In this document: piece by piece, positions 1 through 11,069 of the stretch
Layout of the letters: every line of letters begins with the position of its first letter
Numbering within the stretch: position 1 is the first letter of the stretch
Assembly (NCBI GenBank): GCA_013423325.1
Contig: BLJB01000055.1
Location: 124,001-188,000, forward strand
Length of the DNA stretch: 64,000 bases
Origin: Usnea hakonensis
Taxonomy: Eukaryota > Ascomycota > Lecanoromycetes > Lecanorales > Parmeliaceae
Direction: 5' to 3'
Program-made: the position numbers and the translations under genes
The notes under the pieces: model-generated
The model's input: the letters and a program-made list of their open reading frames with translations, nothing else
What the model was told of the DNA's origin: nothing
The model's database searches: none

Positions 1-365
1 CCGGGATTGCTCTTCGCCAGCTCGTTCCCAGAGCAGATAACGACACCTCGATTGTGCGTGCTAAGATCCACTTGCCGATAGATATGAGGGATACTTGCTT
101 GCATAGTTCTCTGTGATACTAGGCAAAAGCGTAATAGGTCCTGACGATCACAGTGCTCGGCAATCATGAAGAGGATATCCGAAGGAAGGTTTGAAAGAAG
201 AGTGGCAGTCTCGATTAACGGATTCAATGTCCTCTCCGCTAGCACAGTTGTCGACCCCCTTTCATGGAATGAGGGTATTGGGACGAGATGTGATCTGTTG
301 AGGCGAGGTCTTTTGGAAAGATGACCTATTGTTTCATCCTCCTCCAACAGTAAAGGTTGCTTCAT
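1..365 (-). CDS. F-box protein, N-terminal part (runs off left edge)
   Basis: An open frame begins with ATG at 365-363 on the minus strand and stays open to base 1, giving 121 codons before the window ends. Residues about 60-100 read LPSDILFMIAEHCDRQDLL followed by an RFCLVSQR-type stretch, which is the F-box pattern (LP-x-[DE]-[IL]-L, then L-x-x-CLVS). Residues 17-23 (SKRPRLN) resemble a basic nuclear signal. F-box proteins recruit substrates to SCF ubiquitin ligases through Skp1; the substrate-binding C-terminal part is outside the window, so the target is unknown. The start is the first ATG of the frame. Family assignment is from the motif only; the partner repeats cannot be seen. Confidence 0.65.
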   Translation of the reverse strand, partial: MKQPLLLEEDETIGHLSKRPRLNRSHLVPIPSFHERGSTTVLAERTLNPLIETATLLSNLPSDILFMIAEHCDRQDLLRFCLVSQRTMQASIPHIYRQVDLSTHNRGVVICSGNELAKSNP

Positions 366-1442
366 TTCCTCTGTGATCTGAGCGCCACAAATATGCGTAG
401 GATTCATACTAACGTCTATCTTATTCAGACTCAGTTCCTGGAATTTGCGCTTTATGTCCTATTCAATGATCGGAGACTGACGATGGCTACAGGCACAACG
501 GCTTTTTCGATATTATTTCACACAGTAAAATGCATATAGTTTTTCCATGTCAATGGTAATTTATTGAGTGACGAGTGTTGTTCATGCAGGATGTCAGCTG
601 AGCCTAGCCAATGACAACTTTCAAAGAAAGCATTGTTAATGCTTTCACAATATATTCGATTAGTAGTGTTGAGCTCCTTGGTGAATTAGCACACCTGCGC
701 GGCGAGGGAATATTCACTTATTGGTACCCTAGTCACTTTTAACGTCTATGACTCACCAATTTTTTTTTAAAAAAAGGAAGTTTTTTGGCAACAGATATGA
801 GCGTTTTCCCATTCATTCTTTCGTTCTGTTCTGTTCTGGGGAGGAAGGGGGAGATGGCTGGCTAGCGTTGAGCTGAGCAGATAGCCGAGAGGAAAGGAAA
901 GAATAAGATTTTTGATTTCTTTTAGGAAAACGAGTTCTTAACGCTAGGGATTTATGGGTACGATTATGTGGTGGTGGTTTCTGCGTGCGTGTGTGTGAGA
1001 GGAGAGGGAAATGGGAGGTTGGGAATTACTGCTATGTTAGTTCTGTCCGTGGATTCGTTTCGCTAGAGGGTATGATCGAGGGTATGAAAGTCTGTGGAAA
1101 ATAAGGTGGGGGGGGGGAGGGTTCCTTGCTTGTATGATTACCGGCTAAGAGGTCTGGATGCGGTGTAGAAAGGGCTACTTTTTATCGAATAGACTCGTTG
1201 CATGCGATCGAAATCAAAAAAGTATTGCAACGATGATAACTTCAAAGTTGCTCGGAAATCTTTTTCGACAGATGGATTGAATGTTCAGGATTCAGAGCAA
1301 AAACAAATGCAGCAATGTGAAAAAGAGGTGCAATGGCCACTCCAAGCCGCGAGAGTTTGACAAGCTATATAAAACGAAGAAGAAGTCGAAAACCCATCCA
1401 TCGCGTCAGAAAATGCCAACCTCTCCCTCAGCCCAAAAAATG
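366..1442. other. Intergenic, no gene seen
   Basis: This stretch separates the divergent F-box start from the 3' end of the thaumatin-like gene. It contains homopolymer runs (T/A run near 760-775, G run near 1109-1117) and GT/GA-rich DNA. No reading frame with a recognisable protein was found. Confidence 0.5.
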
Positions 1443-2444
1443 TCATTCAGATCCATCAGACACCTCCCTCTTCCCATGCTGGCGTGCCGGAGCCGGACAT
1501 TCGGCACCCACACAACAATCAATGACACCAGCGTTGCACTGCCCGTAGCTATTCGCCGCGTTGTCGTTGGGGAAGGTATAGGCTGCGCCGGCGCAGGGTT
1601 CGAAAAAGGGGGCCGCGGGGCCGTTGGGCACGCCTTGTTCTGGGTTGTAGCAGATTGGACCGGGACCTCTGGGGGTTTTTACGATGCGCGGGTTAGTCTT
1701 TCTTGGGTTGAGAGGAAGGATAGATGTCCTTAAGGAGATGGCTGGGAATGTGTGGGATCTGTTTGAATACTTGTGCTCGAGACTTTGTGGGGGATTGGAT
1801 TGGGAAGCGAGATGTGGACTCTGATGGTACATACTGTTTACTGCAGGTGTGGCCGTCGTTGAATAGTGCTGGTGGCGAACGTTAGTGCGCTGACGGGGCG
1901 ATGGGGCGGGGAAGTTGAGTGAAAACGTACGGATATTGCAACCAGTCACGGCGACACCCGAGCAGGAGCAAGAGATGGGGACAGAGAATCCATCTACGTA
2001 GCTCACGTCCACGTCAGGGACATAGTTAGGAGAAGAGTAACTTGCTTCAATCTTAGAGCCAAGAGGATCGTAAGTTTTGCCAATGGTGATGCGACCTGCC
2101 CAGTCGGATGGGAAGAGCACCTTGGTTGAAGAGGTGAGGACACCAGATCCAGGATTGCCCACTGGCGTTGGTGCTCCTGCGTTTGAGCCGTAAAAGATGG
2201 ATAGGGGACTACCGAAAGAGTTGACGACATTGATAGTCAGGTCCGGTCCCCCTGCGAAGGCGGGGTTGGGTCCAACGTGAGCCGGCCTGGTGGCTAGAGG
2301 GTCAATGGCACCTCCAGAGGCAGTGCCAAGGACGTTGGAAGTCTCTTCTGCTTGTTGGGCTCGGCCAATCATGGCCGGTTCTTCAGCAAAGGCTTGAGTC
2401 ATGAGAACGAAGGCCCAAGTGGCGATGTATACCGACGCGAGCAT
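1443..2444 (-). CDS. Secreted thaumatin-like protein
   Basis: Spliced model: exons 2444-1931, 1868-1835 (only 34 bases) and 1668-1443, giving 257 aa. Donors are GTACGT and GTATGT; branch sites CACTAACG and GACTAACC precede both acceptors. Residues 1-20 form a signal peptide ending near TQAFAEE. The mature part has DLTINVVNSFGSPLSIFYGS, a hydrophobic beta-rich core, and paired cysteines (ISCSCSG, VTGCNI, ICYNPEQG, DCCVGAEC), matching fungal thaumatin-like proteins. Such proteins are usually extracellular or wall-associated, and some bind or cut beta-glucan; activity here is not shown. The unspliced frame is also open across both introns, which would give a 333-aa product without thaumatin continuity, so the spliced form is preferred. 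Confidence 0.75.
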   Translation of the reverse strand: MLASVYIATWAFVLMTQAFAEEPAMIGRAQQAEETSNVLGTASGGAIDPLATRPAHVGPNPAFAGGPDLTINVVNSFGSPLSIFYGSNAGAPTPVGNPGSGVLTSSTKVLFPSDWAGRITIGKTYDPLGSKIEASYSSPNYVPDVDVSYVDGFSVPISCSCSGVAVTGCNIRTFSLNFPAPSPRQRTNVRHQHYSTTATPAVNSMYHQSPHLASQSNPPQSLEHKYSNRSHTFPAISLRTSILPLNPRKTNPRIVKTPRGPGPICYNPEQGVPNGPAAPFFEPCAGAAYTFPNDNAANSYGQCNAGVIDCCVGAECPAPARQHGKREVSDGSE

Positions 2445-4797
2445 AATGGTGGCTGGGTATCGCGATTTTGGAAGGTGTTAGTATAACTAAAGTACAAAAC
2501 CACTTTCTGAACACTTCGTTGGAACGAGAGCTGACGATGTGACGAAGAGCAGACTGCAAATAATTAATTGGAATCAGCGCGGTATATAAGCACTTCGATT
2601 CTCCATGGAATTTCATATCATTGCGCCTTTTGTCACATTTGTGGCAGCTCGTGCTGCAGTCCTGCTCGCATTTCTTGGCCATAACACGTCTAGGTGTGGA
2701 GACCTGTGCGTAGTGCAGACTGTGAGGGATGAGAAGAGAATGACAACTGGCGAATGAGAGCTTAATGAAAGACGAAAGCCTTCGAGGACATCCTGTGATC
2801 CTCCCCACTCCCTCTTCAAAAATTGCTGATTGGTGTGATCATTGTTTCAAACTGCAGCCTATACGTGTAGGTTCGGCGAATCAGATTGGATATAGAGCAC
2901 ACATTATACCAGAAAACAATGTTTTGACCTGCTCTAATCGCATGAGAATCAGCCCCATGGCGTGAGATTGACACCTTAACGGCAGTCACAGGACAGTGGA
3001 CGCTCATCTATAAATATGGCTCGGGATAATACTAATCAATCCAGGAGCTGGGAATGGTATCAGCGATCTCGGAGAACCGGACTAGGTCTTTATAGTGGTT
3101 AACAACTTCTACCGAAAGGCCAGACGATGCAAGTGAAGAACTGTATCGCAACGATAGCACTTGAATCTGAAGTGCTAGTCGAAGAGCGTTATTGCTGGAC
3201 TACAGCAAAGCCGCTCAGCGCCAAGAAGACGTTGTGATCTCCGAGACTTTGTCCGTTTCAAGCCTTGAAAATGGAGATGCAAAGCTGTAGAGTACTGCCA
3301 TGATAGTGGAACTTTTGGAAAGATATATCCCAGAAGAATGGATCCTTTTGGTACGGCAGTGTTAATTATGGTGTGGGCTATAGAATGGGAAGTATTTCAT
3401 GCAACGATACCTTTCTGATGAGGAGAAGGGGCCACGAGCACCTGCAGCCTCTCTCAATTTGGGAACCATGACCGAGAATCTCCGAAAATCTCACGTAGAT
3501 AAAAGCCATGTTTGAGACTAGCCCGGTTCCTGGATTGTGGCAGATGACTGCCGAAACGAAGCCTTGGATACTTCTAGGAACATGATGGCACGCGTGGCTG
3601 CATAATCATTGGCAATGATTGTGTGGCCAAGATCTGGGTCACCTTTCCTATCCCGGTCATCCAGGCTGCCTTTCTTCGGCTCATGATGGTGCGTAAGGGA
3701 CTACTGTGAGCTTGGTGTGTTTTGAAAGGCCTCTGAAGCATGAGCCTGAGCGTGAAAGCTTAAGAGCAGCTGCTGGATTACTACCACTTGCCACGCTGGT
3801 ATGGCACGGACCGTGAGATTTGAGGCTTTGTTTAGCTGAGTTGTAGACCTGCTGAGCGCGTTTCTAAGGAGAATCCCTGAATTCTGATGTATGGGTCCGA
3901 TAGTCTAAGTGGGGGGTGGAAGATGCCCTGTATTGGAAATCCGAGCCCAGCCGCAGGGCTTGTCCTCTTAAAGAATGCGTGAGATAGCGTATGCAGTTAG
4001 ATCGCAAATCTAGAAATGCATTGTGAAATGGACACCATGTACACTAGTCTGCCGTCGTAAATAAGGCAACCTTCCTATTCTTACAAGGCGTACTCAGGAA
4101 TGATGTGAGAGTGTGTGAGAAACAGAATTCGACTTTCGAGCGGCGATTAGACTTGAGCGTCCGAGCTTGGTGCTCAGATAGATGGATACAAAAGTCGGTC
4201 CATGTCAAGCGGACTCAAGCAGAAATTAAGGCTGCTAGAATAAGGATCTTCTGGGAGCCATGTAAGGGGCAATGTCGTCTGAAAGATGCAAGGCACAAGG
4301 CACACCAACCATCTGATCCCCCTCCAAAACTGAAGGGCGCCAATTTAGGGCCCGCTTAAAAGTTGAAAGTTAAAAGTTAAAAGTTAAAAGCAGGGCTAAC
4401 TCTAAAGGTCTGGGAAGGAGAATTTGATCCGTTGCTCTGCCTAAGGTAAGGTAACCTACCTACCTTACCTAGGTACTCAGTCACAATAAGGTATTAAAAA
4501 ATGCAAGTCTTTGACAACAATTCATCGATCCTATATGACCATTGACCAATCGTGTCAGCATCCGAACATCTGCGCCGTCGGTCATGGCAACGTGCTCAGA
4601 AGCAGCTGTCCATTGGGGACTGCTATCCAACAAGGAGACATCCAAATTGCGTTGGGAGATCCATTGTGCTTCTGATTCTCGTCCACTCAACTCATGAGTG
4701 TCCTGCCTACAAAAGGGACTGCGGCCCCAAGGCCTGATCCTCACTTTACTCCCCCTACACTCACAGTATCATCTCCAACTATACATTTGACCTGACA
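2445..4797. other. Intergenic, about 2.35 kb, no gene recognised
   Basis: The region lies between the divergent thaumatin-like and secreted-protein genes. It holds a heptamer repeat at 4358-4390 and an imperfect palindrome of CTAAGGTAAGG and CCTTACCTAGG at 4441-4474. Short open frames exist, but none shows a domain or convincing splice structure. Confidence 0.5.
4358..4390. repeat. Heptamer tandem repeat (GTTAAAA)n
   Basis: About four copies of a 7-base unit related to GTTAAAA run head to tail, with one imperfect first copy (GTTGAAA). It lies about 410 bases upstream of the secreted protein gene. No function is evident. Confidence 0.8.
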
Positions 4798-5523
4798 ATG
4801 CGTCTCCCAATCTTATTGCCTCTCGGGCTTGTCATTGTGTCAGCAACTGGCCATGCCACCAAACCAACTAGTACCTGTTCCCGAGCCGACCTGAAGCATC
4901 GCTGCCTCTCCACTGGCACGGGCGTTTTCCTGCCCTCGACTGCTGTACCGCCCAAATCCACATCGTCCATAATTCCGTCCCGTGTTTCCTCGACCACGTC
5001 TGCCTTCACAGCAGTTCCCTCAGGAGTGGAAGGTTTATTCTCTCTCGTTGTAGCGAACAGCAGTACCCCGTACGATGGCCTTTTCCTCGACCTCAATTAC
5101 GGAACCGTCAATGACGAAGTCGGCGTCCTTGTCTTTTCTGAGTCTAAGCATTTCGCTGGTGGAGCAACCACGGTTTTCATACTAAACGCGGACGGTACGC
5201 TTCAGGCCGATAATAGTGGTGAAGGAAATGCGTACTACGTCCACCAAGACTGCAACTCATCCAGCGGTTTCTTCTTTCAAAATCTGCAAAACCCGGGGGC
5301 GATTCCAGGGGCGGGGGCAATTCCGGGGGAGGTCTTGGTGATTTGTGAGCTTGTTGGCGACACCTTCGACGGTGACACCCTGACTTGTCAGAACGGGGCG
5401 CGCGGGGTGTTTTTCGCTTTTCCACAGACGGTGATCGATGGAAACCCTAATACCCCGTTCGTGCAATTGGGGCCGACGGTTCCAAAGGGCGCTTATCAGC
5501 TTACTCTATTGACGTACAATTGA
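4798..5523 (+). CDS. Secreted protein of unknown function, 241 aa
   Basis: Single-exon gene with ATG at 4798. Residues 1-20 (MRLPILLPLGLVIVSATGHA) are a clear signal peptide. A Ser/Thr/Pro-rich linker (about 30-75) leads to a beta-rich C-terminal domain containing three cysteines and the near-duplicated phrase GAIPGAGAIPGE around residues 166-177. I do not recognise the family. The layout (signal peptide, Ser/Thr linker, compact C-terminal domain) is typical of fungal wall or extracellular proteins. A short leader with CATTTGACCTGACA precedes the ATG. Confidence 0.65.
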   Translation: MRLPILLPLGLVIVSATGHATKPTSTCSRADLKHRCLSTGTGVFLPSTAVPPKSTSSIIPSRVSSTTSAFTAVPSGVEGLFSLVVANSSTPYDGLFLDLNYGTVNDEVGVLVFSESKHFAGGATTVFILNADGTLQADNSGEGNAYYVHQDCNSSSGFFFQNLQNPGAIPGAGAIPGEVLVICELVGDTFDGDTLTCQNGARGVFFAFPQTVIDGNPNTPFVQLGPTVPKGAYQLTLLTYN

Positions 5524-6504
5524 TAGCGGTGGGATGCGACTTAGGGGTAGAAACGGATAATGTGAGCGGGGAGGAGTAGCTGCTGCACACAAAAGCATAA
5601 AGTCAATAACGGATACATAAAACACCTTGACATCTGTAGCCAAAGACACAACAAGACCGGGCGCCACTTGTTCCGACCCAAACTTCGAGGTAATTCAAAA
5701 GGTATTGTGGGTAGCTCCCACGGATACCGATTACCATTGTCAATTTCTGTTACTTCTCATGCCCCAGCCTTAGTCCTTATACCCTCATCCCATGCATACC
5801 TTGATTGATACGTCCTGGTAAACATGGTATTGTCTTTAGGTGGCTCTATATCTCAAGGGCCGAGCGACGATGAATCAAGAGCTACCCTTCGGTATTGACT
5901 TTATACCATGCACGGAGTGTAGCCATCATGTGTGGTCACGTAGGAAGAATCAATCAGATTTGAGGCATACTTCTTCAGCTCATCTCCAAATCAACTCGAA
6001 CCATCCGTGTTGCATCCAGACTTCGTTCCTGGGCCAGCGAGGTAGATGAAAAATTCTTGAGGCTGCAAGCACGTTCCTTTCACATGATGAAGGAGTACTC
6101 ATTCGCCAACAACTATATCGCCTATCAGCAGCGAGTAAGGACCCTAGATCGACTGATTCAAACCCCCACAGCGCGGCAACCTTCCGCCTGAGGAAGTCAG
6201 ACCTCGACAAGAAGTTGTCAAATCAGCAGTAGAAGCGAGGACACCCGGCGAATATCCAAGAGTGGGGTTGAAGATCCTCGGAAAATTGTCTGGATGAGAT
6301 GCCGTCGCCAAATTGTAAAGACTCCGAATTAGCGACAGGTCACGCGCCAATGCGGCATATTGCGGAGCTGCTCTGCATGACCTGGAATCCGATGTCTTGG
6401 GATGAGATATTAGAAAGGCCGACTCCATTCTCAATTACCACTTCAATGCAGAATGTTCGTGTTCGAAGACGGACTAGTGATGACAACTGCTACTAGCTCA
6501 CAAA
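5524..6504. other. Intergenic, no gene seen
   Basis: About 980 bases between two secreted-protein genes on the same strand. Short open frames at 5840-6049 and 6144-6434 show no domain, no signal peptide and no plausible splice partner. Confidence 0.45.
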
Positions 6505-7182
6505 ATGCTTTTTCTTAAGACTACCTCGATGCTGAATATCTCAGTAGTTTGGTCGTTCGTTGTGGTGTACCTGGCCGCAAGTCTCTTCCTTCCCAAACCC
6601 TACGGGGCATCAGCACAGAGCGGCCACCGAAAGCTTACTAGAACACCGATCAACATTGGCTTAGAAACAACTTCTCGAACACCAGCAAACCAGCCAGGAT
6701 CTATCAGCAAGCGAGTGAACGACTTTGGGCTGAACCCCTTCGGTTTAGACTTATATGTTTTCGAACCTCAAGACCTCCTCTTACCCATCGAAGCAGCAGC
6801 TAAAGTCCTCAACGCGTTCTACAGCTCCGTTGCTCTTAACGCCCTCGGATCGTGGGCTTCCAACAATCCAAGAGTCTGGATCAAAATGACGGCTGGAACA
6901 CTCGTGCTCCTTATGACTGCTGCAGAAGGAAATACAATCCCCTGGGATTTCGTGGCTTGGTTTGCACTGCAAATGCTGAGGTACACTGAGCGTGGTTACA
7001 CAGGCCTGTATACTGCCTACTTCTCCAATCCGACTACGGGCATTGGTATTTGGGTTAGCTTGTATCAGTGTACAATTGGACCACTTACAGACATAACCGG
7101 TGTTGGGGCGCCGGAAAATGTGGCCTCGTGCCTAAATCCGAACGCCCAGTCCTGGTTTCCCAAGAGCAGACCAACACGTTAG
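6505..7182 (+). CDS. Predicted secreted or processed protein, 225 aa, unknown function
   Basis: Single exon from ATG at 6505. A hydrophobic N-terminal stretch (about residues 9-30, SVVWSFVVVYLAASLFL) acts as a signal peptide or anchor. Residues near 68-71 (ISKRV) form a Lys-Arg site like those cut by Kex2. The C-terminal half is aromatic-rich (WDFVAWFALQMLRYTERGY) and ends with a two-cysteine region (QCTIGPL, VASCLNP). No domain is recognised. The pattern resembles small secreted, Kex2-processed fungal proteins; an effector role is only a possibility. Confidence 0.6.
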   Translation: MLFLKTTSMLNISVVWSFVVVYLAASLFLPKPYGASAQSGHRKLTRTPINIGLETTSRTPANQPGSISKRVNDFGLNPFGLDLYVFEPQDLLLPIEAAAKVLNAFYSSVALNALGSWASNNPRVWIKMTAGTLVLLMTAAEGNTIPWDFVAWFALQMLRYTERGYTGLYTAYFSNPTTGIGIWVSLYQCTIGPLTDITGVGAPENVASCLNPNAQSWFPKSRPTR

Positions 7183-7431
7183 GATCACATATTAGCGTGC
7201 TTTGCTCGGGACTAGGCTGGAACATATATCATCGTTGATGAGGGATCGAAGGGGCTTGAGGTCTGAAGTTCCAAGGAATAGGGCGTCACCAATTTGATGC
7301 ACATCTTGAAGGCAAAATTGGCAGCATATAAACCCACGGCAGCCGACAAAAGATACTCGCAAGGTTAAGAGAGAAAAATGACCAGGATTGAATAACGTTC
7401 TGCTACCTTCTCGTGTGATCTCCATTACTAA

Positions 7432-8329
7432 TCATACATAGCCTAGAGATATATTAGCGCCCTAGTTCTTGCTTTACTCAGCGACTCTCGACTTACCTTT
7501 CCTGGCCCCTTGAAAGAAGAACCTTACGATAAAAACCTGTAGCCCGGCCATGCAAATCATCAATCCGCTCTCAACCACGCTGAAGTTAAATATCCTGCTC
7601 TCCGTGCTCTTAACAGTGCTGAAATTGCGGTTCTCACGTGTACGAAAGTATTTCTGATTGCGGTTGATGGTGGAGAGGTCGCGCGAGACCTTCATAATGG
7701 ACTCTTCCAGGGCGGACGTCTGTTCAGGCGAGGTACCTTGTTTGGAGGGGAGGAGGGCGGAAGGAGATTCGTTTTCGACCTAAAGGGCAAAAGTAGATAT
7801 GTTGGCAATGGACTACGGCATAATTTGCAGCACATATTTGCATCGACGGAAGATGAAGGGTTTTGAGGGTATGGCTAGAGGCTTAGCAATGGAAAAGGGG
7901 CTGCGTACAGCAATTTCGAAATCCACCATTTTCTCAGCAAACGTGCTCATCTCATTGTTGAAACAAAAACTGTACTCCCCGGTTGTCTTAGCAGTGAATA
8001 CAGAGTCCAGCTGCCGTTCCTTGGAGTTCTCCATTATGATTTTTCCGTCGGGGCCCATGACACTGTAGTCGACATCAAAGGAGCCACCAGATTGAACCTA
8101 CTCAACCAGGGTGAAATTAGCTCACTGGACTCCAAGATATTGCCATTGCTCGGCGAGCAAGGATGGCGCAACGTACGGCAAAGTAGAAAGCAATCTTTGA
8201 CCCTTGTTGTTCCACATTGGAAAAAAAACAGGCCTTTTCATTGGCAACAAGCTTATAAGTCAGAGCCGTGGCAGAGGCGTAGGAGAAGAAGCAAGCCAAA
8301 AGGCCTGCCAACGCAAGATATGTCTGCAT
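7432..8329 (-). CDS. p24 family (emp24/gp25L) ER-Golgi cargo receptor
   Basis: Spliced exons: 8329-8177, 8097-7909, 7779-7497 and a terminal exon of 11 bases, 7442-7432, encoding the end of G-Y-V-stop. Introns have donors GTACGT, GTACGC and GTAAGT. The protein has a signal peptide (MQTYLALAGLLACFFSYASA), a GOLD beta-domain starting ALTYKLVANEKACFF with the second cysteine in YSFCFNNEMSTF, a coiled segment (EESIMKVSRDLSTINRNQ), the conserved YFRTRENRNFSTV block, one transmembrane helix and a short cytosolic tail ending near RKGYV. p24 proteins form hetero-oligomers that sort cargo in COPI/COPII vesicles. Without the last exon the tail would read through an unconserved extension, which supports the tiny exon. 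Confidence 0.85.
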
Positions 8330-8492
8330 TATGTCAGGTAGACGGAGGAGAGGGAGTGGCCGACAGCTCGAATAGAGATCTTGGGGCGGCGACGTGCCAA
8401 CTCTTGCCCGTGCAGACCTGCAATCTTAGGGCTAGGGCTAAAGTTGATAAATCTGCGATAGGTGGGCTGTCTCCGGGCCAGCGAAACGCAGC

Positions 8493-8522
8493 AGCTATAC
8501 CACAGACAGCTATACCACAGAC
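8493..8522. repeat. Perfect 15-base direct duplication in a shared promoter
   Basis: AGCTATACCACAGAC occurs twice in a row between the divergent p24 and PPX1 start codons (8329 and 8586). It could be a duplicated factor-binding site or replication slippage; no known motif is recognised. Confidence 0.85.
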
Positions 8523-8585
8523 ACAGCGCCCTGGCATTCAGCTCCGTTGAATCTATTGCCGTCTTCTCCGGAGTGTTGGGAGTAC

Positions 8586-9966
8586 ATGATAAAATCTAAT
8601 GAGACAGCGCCAATGGCCTTTCCCCGCAACTCTCTTCGTGCTTTTTTGCAATATGCTAAAACGAACATCTTAAAGGCTGTACATGAGGAACATGAAATAA
8701 ACATTGTAGTCGGGAATGAGTCTGCAGGTCTTCTTCTACATTGCACCCAGAGCTTAGGAACAGCCATACTGATCTCCATCAGACCTTGATTCCCTGACTT
8801 CCGCTGTCCTCTATGCCTACATCAAATCCATTGCCCCTCCACGAAATCATTTCTCGCCCGTTTATGTTCCTCTGTTGAATATACCCGCTTCGGGTCTTCG
8901 TCTCCGGCCCGAGTTCACTGCTGTCTGTGCACACGCAAACATCCCAATTGATCGTCTGATCACCTTGGACGATCTGCCAAGTCAGTCAAATCTATTGAGG
9001 AGTGTTAGATGGATCCTAGTGGACCACAATAAATTACAGGGAGATCTGGGTAGTCAGTACTCCTCCAATGTGCAAGGAGTAATAGACCACCATGAAGAAG
9101 AGAATGCAGTGCCTAAGAGCACGGACCCTGAACCGCGCGTGATCGAGAAGTGCGGCTCTTGCACCAGCCTCGTGGTTCGCCAATGCAAGCCTGCGTGGGA
9201 CAGCATATCAAGCTCCTCGTTCTCAACGGGTGCCGCTCTTGGACAAGGAGAAATTGTCGCAGACGACAGTGCAGTGATCCGAGGCTGGGACGCACAGGTT
9301 GCCAAAATGGCACTTGCTAGCATATTAGTCGATACAGCTAATTTAACAGCCCCTGGAAAAGTGGAGCAGGTGGATCGGGAGTCGGTGGACTACCTTGAAG
9401 CGAAGATCCACATATCGCCTAAAGACGCAAGAACCTGGGATAGGGACCGTTACTACAAGGAGATTGACGAAGCTAAGAGAAACCTCAGCTGCCTTACATT
9501 AACCGAGATTTTGATCAAAGACTACAAGGGGTGGACAGAGAGTGGTGCAAGACTGGGCATCAGCTCCGTAGTGAAGTCTCTGGATTTCTTGGTCCAAAAA
9601 ACTTGTGAAGACAACAATTCTTCATTCGAGGATCAGCTACAACATTTCATGGACACTCAAGATCTAGCCATTTTTGCTATCATGACAACATCCACATCTT
9701 CGGCGGGCAATTTCAAACGAGAGCTACTTGTCCAAGCTCGTTCGTCTGCCTCTTCTTCGGCGATCAGCTTCGCAGAGCAAGGAGCTTCCGAGTTCCAACT
9801 GGTAGGTCTAAGTATCAAGGGTATTTCGACGCAGGAGAAGCCAGGACAACCGTGGAGAAAAATCTGGCTACAAAAAGACGTGAGCAAAAGCCGAAAGCAG
9901 GTGGCACCACTTCTCCGAAAATCTATGACAAGTCAGACCAGTAACCACCCCAGCCACAAAGTTTAG
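8586..9966 (+). CDS. PPX1: Exopolyphosphatase, DHH family
   Basis: Two exons, 8586-8727 and 8783-9966, give 441 aa. The donor is GTCTTC, an unusual GT site, but the splice restores VVGNESA-DLDS exactly. The protein has the DHH-phosphoesterase motifs in order: NESADLDS (about 44-51), VDHN (127-130) and DHH (149-151), then SILVDTANLT. PPX1 releases phosphate from the ends of polyphosphate in cytosol and mitochondria using metal ions bound by these Asp/His residues. It starts head-to-head with the p24 gene. An alternative start, MAFPRN, lies nine codons downstream. Confidence 0.88.
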
Positions 9967-10083
9967 GTTTGAATCCCCATGTATTTTGCAGAATCATGAT
10001 GTTGCTGGGACTCAATTCTTACCACCACATTCAGGGACAGCCCATGGTATCCCTTGAATGGGTCTCAAGCCATGAACATGGTG

Positions 10084-11069
10084 CTATCCCGCAACGTCTG
10101 CCAAAGCGGATGCTTTCGCGCTGGGTGCGCCGTTTTTCTCTATATCCATGCCATTCAATTCCCAACTGGCATCCTTTGGATCGATCAATTCTCGAGGGTC
10201 TTCATCCGCTGGAAGCTCGCCTGCTCGTCCATTTTGTTGTAGTTCCGGCCCCTTGTCATCCGATCCCTCACGTGCTTCCTGTGGCTCTTCATCTCGTTTC
10301 TTTGAGGGGCGATGTTTAATGTAGAAGAAGCCTGCTGCAAGAATTGCCAAGCCGACGGCTACGCCAACCCCGGCGCCAACCCCCACGTCAACGCCAATAG
10401 CTGTATGAGGTTTACTGGTGGCTGTTGACGTCGCTAGTTGGGTGATACTTATAGCTGGAGGACTGGCGATAGCAGAAGTTTCGCTGGTTCCCGAACGGGT
10501 TGTGACGGGCGCTGGGGTGGATGGCGCGGAGGTGGATGGCACCGAGGTGGAATTAGAAACGGTTGCCACGACTAATGCCTCTCCCATAGAAAACAACTTA
10601 GATGGTGTACTGCAACAGGTGGTGTTGTCTTGAAAACAGCAGTAGTGACCATCTCCGCAAGATTGTACACGATTGTCAGCATACGAAGCAGCTGATATAA
10701 TCGAATCAGCCTTTCTTTTGACTTCAAACCAAAGCTTCGCTCCTGGCCTCATGAGCTGTACGTACCGGTCACATCATTCTGGCAAACTTTAGGACATGCT
10801 GTCGCGTTGTCCCACTGAGGATCTGTACAGAACCCAGTCCATGTTACTGGATTCCGATTGAAATCGTTATTGGGCTCGCAAAGGCCATTGCTTAGACAGA
10901 GCCAGCCTGGCTTACAGCAATTACTCGTGGAAGCTGAAGGATCACAAGGATAATACCCTTGCTCCTGAATTTGGTCGATATTGAAGCATTGATCACCACA
11001 AAACACCTGGGCTACGTTGTGTACAGCTATCAAGATGGAGATTGATAGAAGAAAAGCAGAGGTAGGCAT
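10084..11069 (-). CDS. Cys-rich single-pass membrane protein, unknown function
   Basis: Two exons, 11069-10766 and 10691-10084, give 303 aa; donor GTACGT, branch GGCTGAT, acceptor CAG. A signal peptide (about 1-24) is followed by an extracellular domain with about 14 cysteines, including CCKPGWLCLSNGLCEP, and, after the splice, SCGDGHYCCFQDNTTCC. A Ser/Thr-rich stalk, one Gly/Val-rich transmembrane helix (VGVAVGLAILAAGFFYI) and an acidic cytosolic tail follow. This architecture recurs in filamentous fungi as Cys-rich, WSC-like or sensor-like surface proteins, but no named domain is certain. Its 3' end faces PPX1 at 117 bases. Confidence 0.75.

Noticed and set aside
2383..2808. Minus-strand frame with a Cys-rich start (MAKKCEQDCSTSCHKCDKRR)
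   Set aside because: It overlaps the 5' end of the thaumatin-like gene in another frame and has no domain after the first 20 residues; more likely leader DNA.
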